Origin: Sulfurimicrobium sp.
Lineage (GTDB): Bacteria; Pseudomonadota; Gammaproteobacteria; Burkholderiales; Sulfuricellaceae
Assembly: GCA_030652035.1 (NCBI GenBank)
Contig: JAUSBJ010000035.1
Coordinates: 1 to 64,000, forward strand
Length of the DNA stretch: 64,000 nt
Direction: 5' to 3'
Part shown: positions 52,282 through 61,890 of the stretch, one piece after another
Layout: each line of letters begins with the position of its first letter
Numbering within the stretch: position 1 is the first letter of the stretch
Notes under the pieces: model-generated
What the model saw: only the letters and a program-made list of their open reading frames with translations
Databases searched by the model: none
What the model was told of the DNA's origin: nothing
Program-made: the position numbers and the translations under genes

Positions 52282-52722
52282 ATGACCAGCATCAGCGCCT
52301 TTCTCACGCCAGACCACCAGCATTGCGACTCGCTTTTTGCCGCCGCCGAAGCAGCCGCGGGGCAAGGCGACTGGCATGCGGCGGCTGAGGCGTGGTCACG
52401 TTTCAATGATGCGCTGAGGCACCATTTCGCCATGGAAGAGGAAGCCCTGTTCCCGGCCTTCGAGGCCCGCACCGGCATGACCCAGGGGCCCACCCAGATG
52501 ATGCGCATGGAACACATCCAGATGCGCGAATTGCTCGACCAAATGACAGACGCCGTGCAACGACAGAATTCCGACGCCTTTCTAGGCGACTGCGAAACCC
52601 TGCTCATCATCATGCAGCAGCACAACATGAAAGAGGAGCAGATGCTCTACCTCATGGCGGATCAGGTTTTGGCCGGCGAGATGGAAGAAGTGCTCGGGCG
52701 CATGCGCGCCGTAAGCGGGTAG
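52282..52722 (+). CDS. Hemerythrin HHE-domain protein
   Basis: A 146-aa protein with a single HHE cation-binding domain, a diiron four-helix bundle. Ligand candidates are in PDHQHCDSLF, ALRHHFAMEEEALFPAF, MEHIQMREL and MQQHNMKEEQMLYLMAD. The arrangement is close to the YtfE/ScdA C-terminal domain, which repairs iron centres damaged by nitric oxide, but lacks the N-terminal ScdA domain. The TTG at 52255 is an unlikely start. The next gene (DUF2249) begins 1 base after its stop. Confidence 0.9.
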   Translation: MTSISAFLTPDHQHCDSLFAAAEAAAGQGDWHAAAEAWSRFNDALRHHFAMEEEALFPAFEARTGMTQGPTQMMRMEHIQMRELLDQMTDAVQRQNSDAFLGDCETLLIIMQQHNMKEEQMLYLMADQVLAGEMEEVLGRMRAVSG

Positions 52723-52723
52723 C

Positions 52724-52978
52724 ATGACGCAGGAGCGCATCCTCGATGCACTCTGGCTGGAGCCGCCGGAACCACTGGAGCTGACACTGGATGCCATTGA
52801 AAAACTGCCTCGCGGCGAACGTTTGCGCCTCCTGATTCACCGCGAACCGAAAATGCTTTACTCCATCCTGCAGGAATGGGGGTTTGTCCATCAAACAATC
52901 AACCGCGAAGACGGCACCTACGAAATTCTAATCTGGCACAAGGACACAGACCCAACAGGAGTGAGGAGTGAAGATTGA
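52724..52978 (+). CDS. DUF2249 protein, first copy
   Basis: An 84-aa TusA-like-fold protein of the DUF2249 family. LDALWLEPPEPLELTLDAIEKLPRGERLRLLIHREPKMLYSILQEWG shows the usual strand-helix order (partial: LPRGERLRLLIHREP). Members often sit with hemerythrin and NnrS genes in denitrifiers; the biochemical role is not known. It follows the hemerythrin gene by 1 base, so both are co-transcribed. Its last codons run into a GGAGTGA repeat shared with 6384-6450. Confidence 0.88.
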   Translation: MTQERILDALWLEPPEPLELTLDAIEKLPRGERLRLLIHREPKMLYSILQEWGFVHQTINREDGTYEILIWHKDTDPTGVRSED

Positions 52979-53087
52979 AGTGAAAATCCGGTTTTGGAGC
53001 GTCCCGTTGACGCCAGGATCACATGGAACGGGCAAACCTCTTGCTATTATGCCTTTCCTCCTCACACCTAACCCCTAACCCCTCATG
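52957..53087. repeat. Degenerate GAGTGAG / CCTAACC repeats
   Basis: The end of the DUF2249 gene and the gap after it hold AGGAGTGAGGAGTGAAG (52957-52973) and, about 85 bases on, CCTCCTCACACCTAACCCCTAACCC-type heptamers (about 53057-53087) that can pair with it. It is the same kind of element as the one before lpxH. Confidence 0.5.
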
Positions 53088-53094
53088 AATTAAA

Positions 53095-54405
53095 ATGAAC
53101 CAACCAGCCGGTTTATCGCTTGACCAGGCGCCTCCGATCACAGTCCCGCTGCGCTTCTTTCTGAGCGCCCCTTTGTTTTCCATGACAGCCGCCATTTTAC
53201 TGCTATGGCAGGGGCCGGACATGCTGATGAACCGCTGGCACCCTGCGCTGCTGGGGGCAACCCACATGCTGACGCTGGGCTTCCTGGGCCTGATCATGAT
53301 GGGCGCAGTCATGCAGATGCTGCCCGTCGTGGCCGGCACGCCTGTGCGCCACCCGCTGTGGTCCGCCGCAATCATCCATACGCTGGGCGTGACGGGCATC
53401 GTCCTGATGTGCTTCGGCCTCGTTTCCAGCTCACCGTCGCCACTCCGTTTTTCCCTGCCACTGCTCGGCTCGGCACTGCTGATGTTTTCATCCCTGGTGA
53501 TCTTCACCTTGCGCCGGGCACAGGCAAACAACATGACCGCCCGCGCCATCCGCCTGGCCGCCGTAATGCTTGCCGCAACCGCCATTCTCGGCTTGCTGCT
53601 TTTGAGCAACCATGCCTATTTCTGGTGGCTGGAGATACGAGAACCGGTCACCAACCTGCATCTCAGTTGGGGCTTGCTGGGCTGGGTCGGAGTGCTGGTG
53701 GTGGGCGTGGCGTTTCAGGTGGTTCCCATGTTCCAGCTCACCCCCGCCTATCCCGCTATCATGACACGCTGGCTGGCCATTTTCCTTTTCCTGCTCTTGC
53801 TGGCACTGTCGCTGGGCATAATCTTTCCGTCACTGCAACTCCCCCTGGGCCTCGCCCTTGCATGTGCGCTGATCTGGTTTGCCGTCACCACCCTGCGCCT
53901 GCAAAACCAGAGGAAGCGCAAGTTGCCGGACGTAACCCTGAGCTTCTGGTTCGGCGGCATGTTGTGCCTTTTGCTCGCCATCGCGCTCTGGCTTGCGGGA
54001 CAAGTGATCCCCCCCGGGGAAAATGGTCAATATGAACTGCTGCTGGGTTTGCTGATGATCGTCGGCTTTGCCATGTCTCTGGTCAACGGCATGCTCTACA
54101 AGATCGTGCCGTTTCTGGTGTGGTTTCACCTGCAAAGCCGGCGCAAGCCGGGGGGGCCTGTGGTACCTAACGTCAAGCAGATCCTGCCCGAAAAACGGAC
54201 ACGGCGGCAGATGTGGCTGCACTTTGCCGCACTTGCCTCGCTCCTTGCCGCAGTCTTGCGGCCTGCACTGTTTTTCTACCCTGCTGCCGTGCTGTTTGGC
54301 GCATCCAGCTTTTGGTTGTGGCTGAACATGCTTTCCGCCTGGCTCACTTATCGCCGCATCGATGCACTTATAGTGCTATCAAGAGAGGCGTCTAGCGCCG
54401 CGTGA
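53095..54405 (+). CDS. NnrS-like polytopic membrane protein
   Basis: A 436-aa inner membrane protein with about 12 helices. His-containing helices that resemble haem ligands are visible: GATHMLTLGFLGLIMMGAVMQ, LHLSWGLLGWVGVLVVGVAFQ and YKIVPFLVWFHLQ. It is not a full haem-copper oxidase: the CuB histidine set is not evident. It resembles the leftward protein at 54716-55873 in the first His helix and both belong to the NO gene group. The function is inferred only from this context. Confidence 0.78.
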   Translation: MNQPAGLSLDQAPPITVPLRFFLSAPLFSMTAAILLLWQGPDMLMNRWHPALLGATHMLTLGFLGLIMMGAVMQMLPVVAGTPVRHPLWSAAIIHTLGVTGIVLMCFGLVSSSPSPLRFSLPLLGSALLMFSSLVIFTLRRAQANNMTARAIRLAAVMLAATAILGLLLLSNHAYFWWLEIREPVTNLHLSWGLLGWVGVLVVGVAFQVVPMFQLTPAYPAIMTRWLAIFLFLLLLALSLGIIFPSLQLPLGLALACALIWFAVTTLRLQNQRKRKLPDVTLSFWFGGMLCLLLAIALWLAGQVIPPGENGQYELLLGLLMIVGFAMSLVNGMLYKIVPFLVWFHLQSRRKPGGPVVPNVKQILPEKRTRRQMWLHFAALASLLAAVLRPALFFYPAAVLFGASSFWLWLNMLSAWLTYRRIDALIVLSREASSAA

Positions 54406-54646
54406 AATTGATCGAAATCAGTTCCGGTTCCCGTGCCACATACTGGATCTCGATCCCGTCGCCGTAACGTTGCCGCATTTGCTCCAGCAGTGGCAGAGGG
54501 TCGTGATCGTTCATGAAGCGCATGGTTTCGCCCGGATTGAGCGCATCGAGTGCACCAAAAATGGCGGCATGGCGAAACCGCTTGGCCACGCAGCGCGCAT
54601 CGAAAGGGTAAATTGCCTCGGGCTGGAGGATATTGAATTGCGCCAT
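54392..54646 (-). CDS. DUF2249 protein, second copy
   Basis: An 84-aa DUF2249 protein, a paralogue of the one at 52724-52978. The stretch PGETMRFMNDHDPLPLLEQMRQRYGDGIEI is typical (partial: MRFMNDHDPLPLLEQM). ATG 54646 has a strong AGGAG ribosome-binding site; the upstream in-frame start at 54667 does not. A perfect TTGAT-N4-ATCAA box lies 60 bases upstream. Its end overlaps the convergent NnrS-like gene by 14 bases. Confidence 0.88.
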   Translation of the reverse strand: MAQFNILQPEAIYPFDARCVAKRFRHAAIFGALDALNPGETMRFMNDHDPLPLLEQMRQRYGDGIEIQYVAREPELISINFTRR

Positions 54647-54680
54647 TGCCACACTCCTGATTCTCAAAGAAAAAAGCAGG

Positions 54681-54719
54681 GTATTACAGTGCCGTCACCC
54701 CCTCCTTGATTGAAATCAA
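54681..54719 (-). promoter_or_regulatory. FNR/DNR-type box upstream of the second DUF2249 gene
   Basis: TTGATTGAAATCAA (54706-54719) is a perfect TTGAT-N4-ATCAA box. Reading leftward, TAATAC (54686-54681) is a possible -10 with its centre 29 bases away. The box overlaps the last codons of the next gene upstream. Confidence 0.7.
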
Positions 54720-55873
54720 GCACGCCGGGATTGTACTACCACCCATACTGCAACCAGCACGAAGGGCAGCAGGCCTGCCAAAGCAAGCTTGGCACCCCAG
54801 CTCGCACCGGCCAGCACCAGCAACCCGGCTGTCAGAAACAGGAGCGCTCGTGCGCCGCCGCCATAGTTCAGGCGCTGACGAGCCTGATCATGCCAATCGG
54901 CATGCCGCCCCGGCCTCAGCCAGAGGGGAAGCAACTGGCCCGCGGCACCACTCACCAGCGGAAACAGGAAAGCAAAAACCAGTACGTGCCCGGCAGCAGC
55001 GGACTCCACCCAACCGGCAGCATGCAGGCCGCCCGCCGCCAGTGCCAAGGCGTAGCCGGCACCCGCCACGGCAAGCAAGGGAGGCGCGCCATGCCATGAA
55101 AAGATTTTGGATCGGAAATGCTGCCACCATGAATGCCCAAGGCGAATCAGCGGAACCAGCCACAGCACCAGGCCCAGCCCGGCCAAGGGCGGCAGCCAGG
55201 CGCTACCAAAGCCGATCAGCAACACGCCGGCCAGGGCCAGCGGGAGATCGGCCCGCAGGCGTACCGTAGCGCCATGATCCGGACGTCCTGCTGCGGTAGG
55301 AAGGAGGACTCGCAGGGTTCCAATCGCAGCCAGACCGACGAAGCCAAATAAATTCAGGTGCAAATGCAGACGCTTGAAAGCCAGATGCTGCGCCGGCCAT
55401 ATTTCCATGGCCGCCACCGCCAGCAGACTCAGCATCAGGCACAGCAAGGCCGCCAGATACCAGTACACTCCAGGATGAGGACTGCCCAGCGCGGCCTTGG
55501 CGCGCATCCACTGCCATCCCGCCAGGCGCGCAACGACGAGCATCACAAGCAAGGCCGCCAGCAGACGAACGGATTCGGGCAGGCTGAAGACAAAGAATGC
55601 GGTCGCCAGCACCCCGGCCTGCCAGGCGAGGACGGCCAGCAGTTCCACCTGGCGAGCCGCCGCTCCTGTTCGCGTCAAGACCGGGACAAAGTGTGTCATT
55701 GCAGCCATGATCAAGGGCATCACGCCCAACGCAAAAACCAAGTGGACATGGGCGGCACGATGCAGATCCGCCACCAGCGGCAATATCATTGCACCCGCCA
55801 TCGCCAGGGCAGCCGACACCACCAGAAAGACCAAAAGCATATAAACAATTCCTCGCAAAACCCACGTCATCAT
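54716..55873 (-). CDS. NnrS-like polytopic membrane protein, second
   Basis: A 385-aa membrane protein with about 11-12 helices. His helices AAHVHLVFALGVMPLIMAAMTHF, LHLHLNLFGFVGLAAIGTLR and AAGHVLVFAFLFPLVSGAAGQLLPLW suggest haem or metal binding as in NnrS. It is transcribed leftward, divergent from norC, from a region with an FNR/DNR-type box. A shared promoter region with norCB supports a role in NO handling. No closer family name could be assigned from memory. Confidence 0.78.
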   Translation of the reverse strand: MMTWVLRGIVYMLLVFLVVSAALAMAGAMILPLVADLHRAAHVHLVFALGVMPLIMAAMTHFVPVLTRTGAAARQVELLAVLAWQAGVLATAFFVFSLPESVRLLAALLVMLVVARLAGWQWMRAKAALGSPHPGVYWYLAALLCLMLSLLAVAAMEIWPAQHLAFKRLHLHLNLFGFVGLAAIGTLRVLLPTAAGRPDHGATVRLRADLPLALAGVLLIGFGSAWLPPLAGLGLVLWLVPLIRLGHSWWQHFRSKIFSWHGAPPLLAVAGAGYALALAAGGLHAAGWVESAAAGHVLVFAFLFPLVSGAAGQLLPLWLRPGRHADWHDQARQRLNYGGGARALLFLTAGLLVLAGASWGAKLALAGLLPFVLVAVWVVVQSRRA

Positions 55874-55921
55874 AACGCAGCGTCAAATAATTCTTGATAA
55901 AGTTCCCTAAGAACATCTACC

Positions 55922-55963
55922 TTGATCCACGTCAAGGATTCAGACGGCATGCTCGGTTAGTCT
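55922..55963 (+). promoter_or_regulatory. FNR/DNR-type box in the norC divergent promoter
   Basis: TTGATCCACGTCAA (55922-55935) matches TTGAT-N4-ATCAA with one change. Rightward, TAGTCT (55958-55963) is a -10 candidate with its centre 32 bases from the box centre, which fits class II activation of norCB and a leader of about 110 bases. The same box is 49 bases upstream of the divergent NnrS-like start and may serve both. Confidence 0.7.
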
Positions 55964-56079
55964 TTGCCTGCCGCGTTCCGGGTAATTTGTTACGCGGGCT
56001 GCCCATTGGGAAAATCAGCGGGAAGCAGTAACGCGTAAACAGTCTGGGATCAATAACCACAAGCCAATCAGGAGGTAAT

Positions 56080-56505
56080 ATGAGCGAAACATTTACCAAG
56101 GCGATGGCGCGGAACATCTTCTACGGGGGAGCTGTATTCTTCTTCCTGTTGTTCCTCGGCCTGACCTTTGACACCATGCAGCAACTACCCAGCAGGGACC
56201 ATCGGGAAAACATCACCGATTCGGTCGTGCGTGGCAAGCATATATGGGAAACACGCAATTGCATCGGCTGCCATACCCTGATGGGAGAAGGCGCATATTT
56301 TGCCCCTGAACTTGGTAATGTCTATGTACGCCGTGGCGGCCCATTCATCAAGGCTTGGATTCAGTCTCAGCCTACTGGCGTACCCGGTCGCCGTCAAATG
56401 CCAAATTTCAACCTGAACGAACAGGAACTGGATGACATGGTTGCCTTCCTGAAATGGACATCCGAGGTCAACACTAACAAGTGGCCACCGAACATTGAAG
56501 GTTAA
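56080..56505 (+). CDS. norC: Nitric oxide reductase, cytochrome c subunit
   Basis: A 141-aa membrane-anchored monohaem cytochrome c. One N-terminal helix (about 12-32) holds it in the inner membrane. The haem site is CIGCH (61-65) and the axial Met is in RRQMPNF. It passes electrons from periplasmic cytochromes to NorB. AGGAGG lies just before ATG 56080. NorB follows after 44 bases in the same transcript. Confidence 0.97.
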   Translation: MSETFTKAMARNIFYGGAVFFFLLFLGLTFDTMQQLPSRDHRENITDSVVRGKHIWETRNCIGCHTLMGEGAYFAPELGNVYVRRGGPFIKAWIQSQPTGVPGRRQMPNFNLNEQELDDMVAFLKWTSEVNTNKWPPNIEG

Positions 56506-56522
56506 TCCGCTGGATTATCTGA

Positions 56523-57929
<1,407 letters not shown>

Positions 57930-57942
57930 TCGTTCCTCCTGG

Positions 57943-57969
57943 GAGGGGCCTTCGGGCCCCTCTTTTTTT
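57943..57969 (+). terminator. Terminator after norCB
   Basis: GAGGGGCC (57943-57950) and GGCCCCTC (57955-57962) form an 8-bp stem closed by a TTCG tetraloop, followed by seven T residues. It lies 14 bases past the norB stop. norE downstream would need read-through or its own promoter. Confidence 0.93.
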
Positions 57970-57988
57970 ACCTGAATACCATACTATT

Positions 57989-58576
57989 TTGATAAACAAT
58001 CCAAAAGTTACCCATGAAATCCACGCCACGCCACCCGGCGACCTGGCGATCTGGGTTTTCATCTTTGCCGAACTGCTGGCTTTCGGCGTCTTCTTCGTTG
58101 CCTACGCCTTCGCGCGGGCAAACAATGTGGAACTGTTCAACGAATCGCAACAGCACCTCAACCGTACCTCCGGCGCAATCAACACCCTGGTGCTGATCAC
58201 CAGCAGCTATTTCATGGTGCGCGCGGTCGCGGCCATCAAGCAGGGACTGTCAAAACCCTGCGCGCTTTGGATCGCCTCCGCCATCGGGCTGGGATTCGTG
58301 TTCCTGGCCATCAAGATCGCCGAGTTTCAAGCCACGTTTGCTGCCGGCATCTCGCTCAGCACCAACACCTTTTACATGTTTTACCTGTCGCTGACGCTCT
58401 TCCACTTCATGCATGTCATTCTCGGCATGGTGATTCTGGCTGCGATCATGTTGAAAGCCTTGCGCGGCGGCTACTCTGCGGAAAACCATATTGGCGTTGA
58501 GACCGGCGCCTCCTACTGGCACATGGTGGATCTGCTATGGATCATCCTGTTCCCGCTGGTTTATGTGATTCGCTGA
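57989..58576 (+). CDS. norE: Cytochrome oxidase subunit III-like protein of the nor cluster
   Basis: A 195-aa inner membrane protein with about five helices, belonging to the cytochrome c oxidase subunit III family and typical of NorE. PPGDLAIWVFIFAELLAFGVFF and HFMHVILGMVILAAIM are diagnostic. NorE supports full NO reductase activity in some denitrifiers. The reading frame has no early ATG; a TTG at 57989 is the only start that keeps the family N-terminus, and no good ribosome-binding site is seen. It follows a terminator, so translation may be low. Confidence 0.88.
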   Translation: MINNPKVTHEIHATPPGDLAIWVFIFAELLAFGVFFVAYAFARANNVELFNESQQHLNRTSGAINTLVLITSSYFMVRAVAAIKQGLSKPCALWIASAIGLGFVFLAIKIAEFQATFAAGISLSTNTFYMFYLSLTLFHFMHVILGMVILAAIMLKALRGGYSAENHIGVETGASYWHMVDLLWIILFPLVYVIR

Positions 58577-58586
58577 AGGAACTTAA

Positions 58587-58868
58587 ATGGATAAGCCGCA
58601 CAAACCCCACTTTATCCGCGCCTGCACATACATCTGGCTGGCGCTGATCATTCTTACCTGCATTACCTACGCCATTGGCGAAACCGGCTGGAGCGGCACC
58701 GCCGTCATGCTGACCGTTCTCGGCACCGCCGTGATCAAGGTGGAAATGGTCGCCAGCTACTTCATGGGGCTGCGCCGCACCCGCTGGCTGTGGCGCGGCA
58801 TTGTGCTGGGCTGGCTGATACTGGTATCAGGGTTGATTACAATTGCCTACTTCAAGTCTCTCGGCTAA
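58587..58868 (+). CDS. norF: Cytochrome oxidase subunit IV-like protein of the nor cluster
   Basis: A 93-aa membrane protein with three helices (about 15-32, 38-60, 70-88), a member of the prokaryotic cytochrome c oxidase subunit IV family and typical of NorF. VIKVEMVASYFMGLRRTRWLWR is the conserved middle. It starts 10 bases after norE. NorE and NorF together are accessory to NO reductase; their mechanism is not settled. Confidence 0.85.
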   Translation: MDKPHKPHFIRACTYIWLALIILTCITYAIGETGWSGTAVMLTVLGTAVIKVEMVASYFMGLRRTRWLWRGIVLGWLILVSGLITIAYFKSLG

Positions 58869-58930
58869 TCCTTATCGGATGACCGGGAAAACAAGGGAGC
58901 ATTGCGCCCCCTTGTCAACTTTACCCGGGT

Positions 58931-59941
58931 TTAATTGCTGAAAGGCTGCGGACGCGGCGTCTTATCGGAAGACGGAGGCAGAATTGGCAATTTGAAGGAT
59001 GGTTGTTCACCCGTCAGGGTTTTCAGGAAAGCCACGATTTTCGAGTTTTCGTCCTCGGTGAATTGCTTGCCAAGTTGCAGGCGGCCCATGGTGTCGACAG
59101 CCTCCTTAAGGGTGGCCGCCTCGCCATCGTGGAAGTAGGGGTAGGTCAATTCCACATTACGCAGGGTCGGCACTTTGAAATTGAACCGATCTGCATCCTT
59201 GCCGGTTACAGCCGAACGGCCTTCCGCCTTGCTATCGGTCTTGTAGGGCTCAACTATGCCCATTTTCTGGAAGGTATTCCCGCCCACCGCAGGGCCGTTA
59301 TGGCAAGCCACGCATCCACTAAGCTTGAACAGCCGGTAGCCCTCCGCCTCATTCGCACTCAGCGCTTTTTTATCCCCCCTCAGCCATTTATCAAAACGGG
59401 AATTTGGTGTCACCAAGGTTTCCTCGAAAGCGGCAATGGCTGTAGTCACCTCGTCGATTGTTACCTTGTCGGCACCAAAAACCGTCTTGAACTCGGCGAC
59501 ATAAGCAGGGATCGATTGCAACACGCCGACAGCGAGTTCATGGGTGAAGCCCATCTCGCCCGGATTGGCGATGGGGCCGCCTGCCTGGGCTTTGAGGTCT
59601 GCGGCGCGACCATCCCAGAACTGGGCCACATTCATGCTGGAATTGAGAACGGTGGGAGAATTGATTGGCCCCTGATTCCAGTTGTGTCCAATCGAGGTTT
59701 TAAGGTTATCGGTGCCGCCCATGGAAAGATTGTGGCAGGAATTGCAGGAAATGAAGCCGGACTTGGACAGGCGGGGATCGAAGTAGAGCTTCTTGCCAAG
59801 CTCGGCCAGGGCCGGATTCTTGGTCTTGGCTGCCGCGATGGGCTGGATCGGCTCCTTGCTGCCTACGCCATAAGCTGCTCCGCTGCCGGCAATCGACGCC
59901 GCCACGACAAGGGTCAAGGACAGGATACGTTTCTTAGACAT
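58931..59941 (-). CDS. ccp: Dihaem cytochrome c peroxidase
   Basis: A 336-aa periplasmic enzyme that reduces H2O2 to water with electrons from cytochromes c. A signal peptide (about 1-24) is followed by two haem sites, CNSCH (N-terminal low-potential domain) and CVACH (C-terminal domain). The Met ligand candidate is in VDTMGRLQLGKQF. MauG/CcpA family order and length are normal. It is divergent from an OxyR-type gene, with an OxyR-like site between them, so peroxide control is likely. Confidence 0.93.
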   Translation of the reverse strand: MSKKRILSLTLVVAASIAGSGAAYGVGSKEPIQPIAAAKTKNPALAELGKKLYFDPRLSKSGFISCNSCHNLSMGGTDNLKTSIGHNWNQGPINSPTVLNSSMNVAQFWDGRAADLKAQAGGPIANPGEMGFTHELAVGVLQSIPAYVAEFKTVFGADKVTIDEVTTAIAAFEETLVTPNSRFDKWLRGDKKALSANEAEGYRLFKLSGCVACHNGPAVGGNTFQKMGIVEPYKTDSKAEGRSAVTGKDADRFNFKVPTLRNVELTYPYFHDGEAATLKEAVDTMGRLQLGKQFTEDENSKIVAFLKTLTGEQPSFKLPILPPSSDKTPRPQPFSN

Positions 59942-60043
59942 GGTGTTTCTCCTTCTTCAGTGGAATAAGCCTTTCGGATATGGTTATCTTGTTTGACCGC
60001 ATGGTAGTATTGCGCCATACCGTAAGTCAATGTTTTATATATT

Positions 60044-60077
60044 GTATTTTTAAATACGCCCTATAGCCTCCAACTAT
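60044..60077 (+). promoter_or_regulatory. OxyR-like binding region between ccp and oxyR
   Basis: ATAG-N7-CTAT (60063-60077) matches the OxyR half-site unit. A second palindrome, GTATTT-TT-AAATAC (60044-60057), has its centre about 20 bases upstream, close to the 22-base repeat of a tetramer-binding site. The region lies 29 bases before the oxyR ATG, so it suggests autoregulation and control of the divergent ccp gene. Confidence 0.6.
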
Positions 60078-60105
60078 ACAATGCAATTTTGAACAAGGTA
60101 ATTAG

Positions 60106-61017
60106 ATGAAACTTTCCTCCTTGCGTTACCTGGTCGCCTTCGCCGACGAGGGTTCCGTCAGCCGGGCGGCCAAACGCTGCCACATCAGCCAGCCGACACT
60201 GAGCATCGCCTTGCAGAATCTCGAAATCGAGCTGGGAGTGAAGCTGATCGAACGTGCCAAGGGACATGTCGCCCTGACTAACCTGGGCCATCAGGTGGTC
60301 GCCCAGGCTCGCCGCGCGCTGGATGAAACCCGGCGGGTGGAAATGGTAGCCCAGACAGGCCGCAACCCACTGACTGGGGAATTCCGTCTCGGGGTGATTC
60401 ACACCATCGGCCCTTATTTGCTACCGGAGCTTATCGCTTCCATGCGTCGCACGGTGCCGGCAATGACCCTCTACATCGAGGAAAACATGACGGCCATGCA
60501 GGCCGATTTCCTGAAATACGGCACGCTGGACGCCGCCATCATCGCCCTGCCCTTCGACGTTCCCGGGATCGAAACCTGCCCCCTCTACGACGAACCATTT
60601 CTGGTGATCGTGCCGCCCGGACACCCCTGGGAAAGGCGAAAAAGAATCGCCGCCGAGGAAGTTCGTGGCAAAGATGTGCTGGTGCTCAAGGCCGGGAATT
60701 GCTTCCGCGAACAGGTACTGGATGCCTGCCCGGACATCAGCCACGCCGAAGGTTCCCTGCACCAGGGCCATTCAATCGAGACCATCCGCTGCATGGTGGC
60801 GTCCGGTTATGGCATCTCTGTTCTGCCGGCTAGCGCAATGGCTGGCCCCTACTGCTCGAACATGGTCAGCACCATCCCTTTCGAAGCACCTGAACCGAAC
60901 CGGCGCGTGGCCTTGGCCTGGCGCCACGGTTTCACCCGCCCCCAGGCCATCGAGGCAATAGCTCAGGCCGTGCAGGCGATAGAGAACCCGAGCTACCGGA
61001 TGATAGGAAAGACATAA
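60106..61017 (+). CDS. oxyR: OxyR-type hydrogen peroxide sensor (LysR family)
   Basis: A 303-aa LysR regulator. The N-terminal winged helix (LRYLVAFADEGSVSRAAKRCHISQPTLS) is followed by an effector domain. C199 and C208 (CFREQVLDAC) are at the exact numbers and spacing of the E. coli OxyR redox pair, which forms a disulfide on peroxide exposure. It should activate peroxide defence, here most directly the divergent cytochrome c peroxidase gene. The stop is followed by a 90-base gap before norQ. Confidence 0.93.
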   Translation: MKLSSLRYLVAFADEGSVSRAAKRCHISQPTLSIALQNLEIELGVKLIERAKGHVALTNLGHQVVAQARRALDETRRVEMVAQTGRNPLTGEFRLGVIHTIGPYLLPELIASMRRTVPAMTLYIEENMTAMQADFLKYGTLDAAIIALPFDVPGIETCPLYDEPFLVIVPPGHPWERRKRIAAEEVRGKDVLVLKAGNCFREQVLDACPDISHAEGSLHQGHSIETIRCMVASGYGISVLPASAMAGPYCSNMVSTIPFEAPEPNRRVALAWRHGFTRPQAIEAIAQAVQAIENPSYRMIGKT

Positions 61018-61107
61018 GGAAAAGCCATCCCATTTACTTGACAGCAATCAATTTAAAGGCAGAGCTATTCATTTAGACTTGTACAAATTTTTGCTACAGG
61101 TCGAAAT

Positions 61108-61890
61108 ATGAGCGAATTGCCCTTCTACAAACCCCACGGCAACGAAATCGAGCTGTTCGAGCACGCCTACCGCAACCATCTTCCGCTCCTGATCAAGGGC
61201 CCCACCGGCTGCGGCAAGACGCGCTATGTGGCGCACATGGCGGCACGGCTCGGGCTCCCGCTCTACACCGTGGCCTGCCACGACGACCTCACGGCAGCCG
61301 ACCTGGTCGGTCGCCACCTGATCGGCGACGGCGTGACCTACTGGAATGACGGCCCGTTGACCCGCGCCGTGCGCGAAGGCGGCATCTGCTATCTCGACGA
61401 AGTGGTGGAAGCGCGCAAGGATACCACCGTGGTGCTGCATCCCTTGTCCGACGACCGGCGCATCCTGCCCATCGAGCGCACCGGGGAAATCCTCGAAGCG
61501 CCTCCCGAATTCATGCTGATCGTGTCCTACAACCCCGGCTACCAGAATTTTCTCAAGGGCATGAAGCCGAGCACGCGCCAGCGTTTTGTCAGCCTGCGTT
61601 TCGATTTCCCCGAGGCAGAACTGGAGCAGCAGATCATCGTCGGCGAAACTGGTGCCGATGCCATGTTGTCAAAGAAGTTAGTCAACCTCGCCAACAGCCT
61701 GCGCGCCCTCAAGGAGCACGATCTGGAAGAAGCCGCCAGCACGCGCCTGCTGGTCTACACCGCCACGCTGATCGGAAGCGGCTTCGATCCGGTGGAAGCT
61801 TGCCGGGCCGCACTGGTGGAGCCCCTCACCGACGACGAGGAGACCGCCGACGCACTGATGGAGATCGTCTATGCCGCTTTCGGAAAATGA
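61108..61890 (+). CDS. norQ: NorQ/CbbQ-type MoxR AAA+ ATPase
   Basis: A 260-aa AAA+ ATPase of the NorQ/NirQ/CbbQ group, needed for iron insertion or activation of NO reductase in denitrifiers. Walker A is GPTGCGKTRY (about residue 31), Walker B ICYLDEV, and STRQRFVSLRF holds the arginine finger region. NorD, its usual partner (von Willebrand A domain), is not found next to it. The next gene overlaps its end by 20 bases in another frame. Confidence 0.93.
   Translation: MSELPFYKPHGNEIELFEHAYRNHLPLLIKGPTGCGKTRYVAHMAARLGLPLYTVACHDDLTAADLVGRHLIGDGVTYWNDGPLTRAVREGGICYLDEVVEARKDTTVVLHPLSDDRRILPIERTGEILEAPPEFMLIVSYNPGYQNFLKGMKPSTRQRFVSLRFDFPEAELEQQIIVGETGADAMLSKKLVNLANSLRALKEHDLEEAASTRLLVYTATLIGSGFDPVEACRAALVEPLTDDEETADALMEIVYAAFGK

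Noticed and set aside
57989-57991. A later ATG as the norE start
   Set aside because: The first in-frame ATG lies in the middle of a membrane helix and would remove the conserved first helix; the ATG at 58017 region is in another frame.
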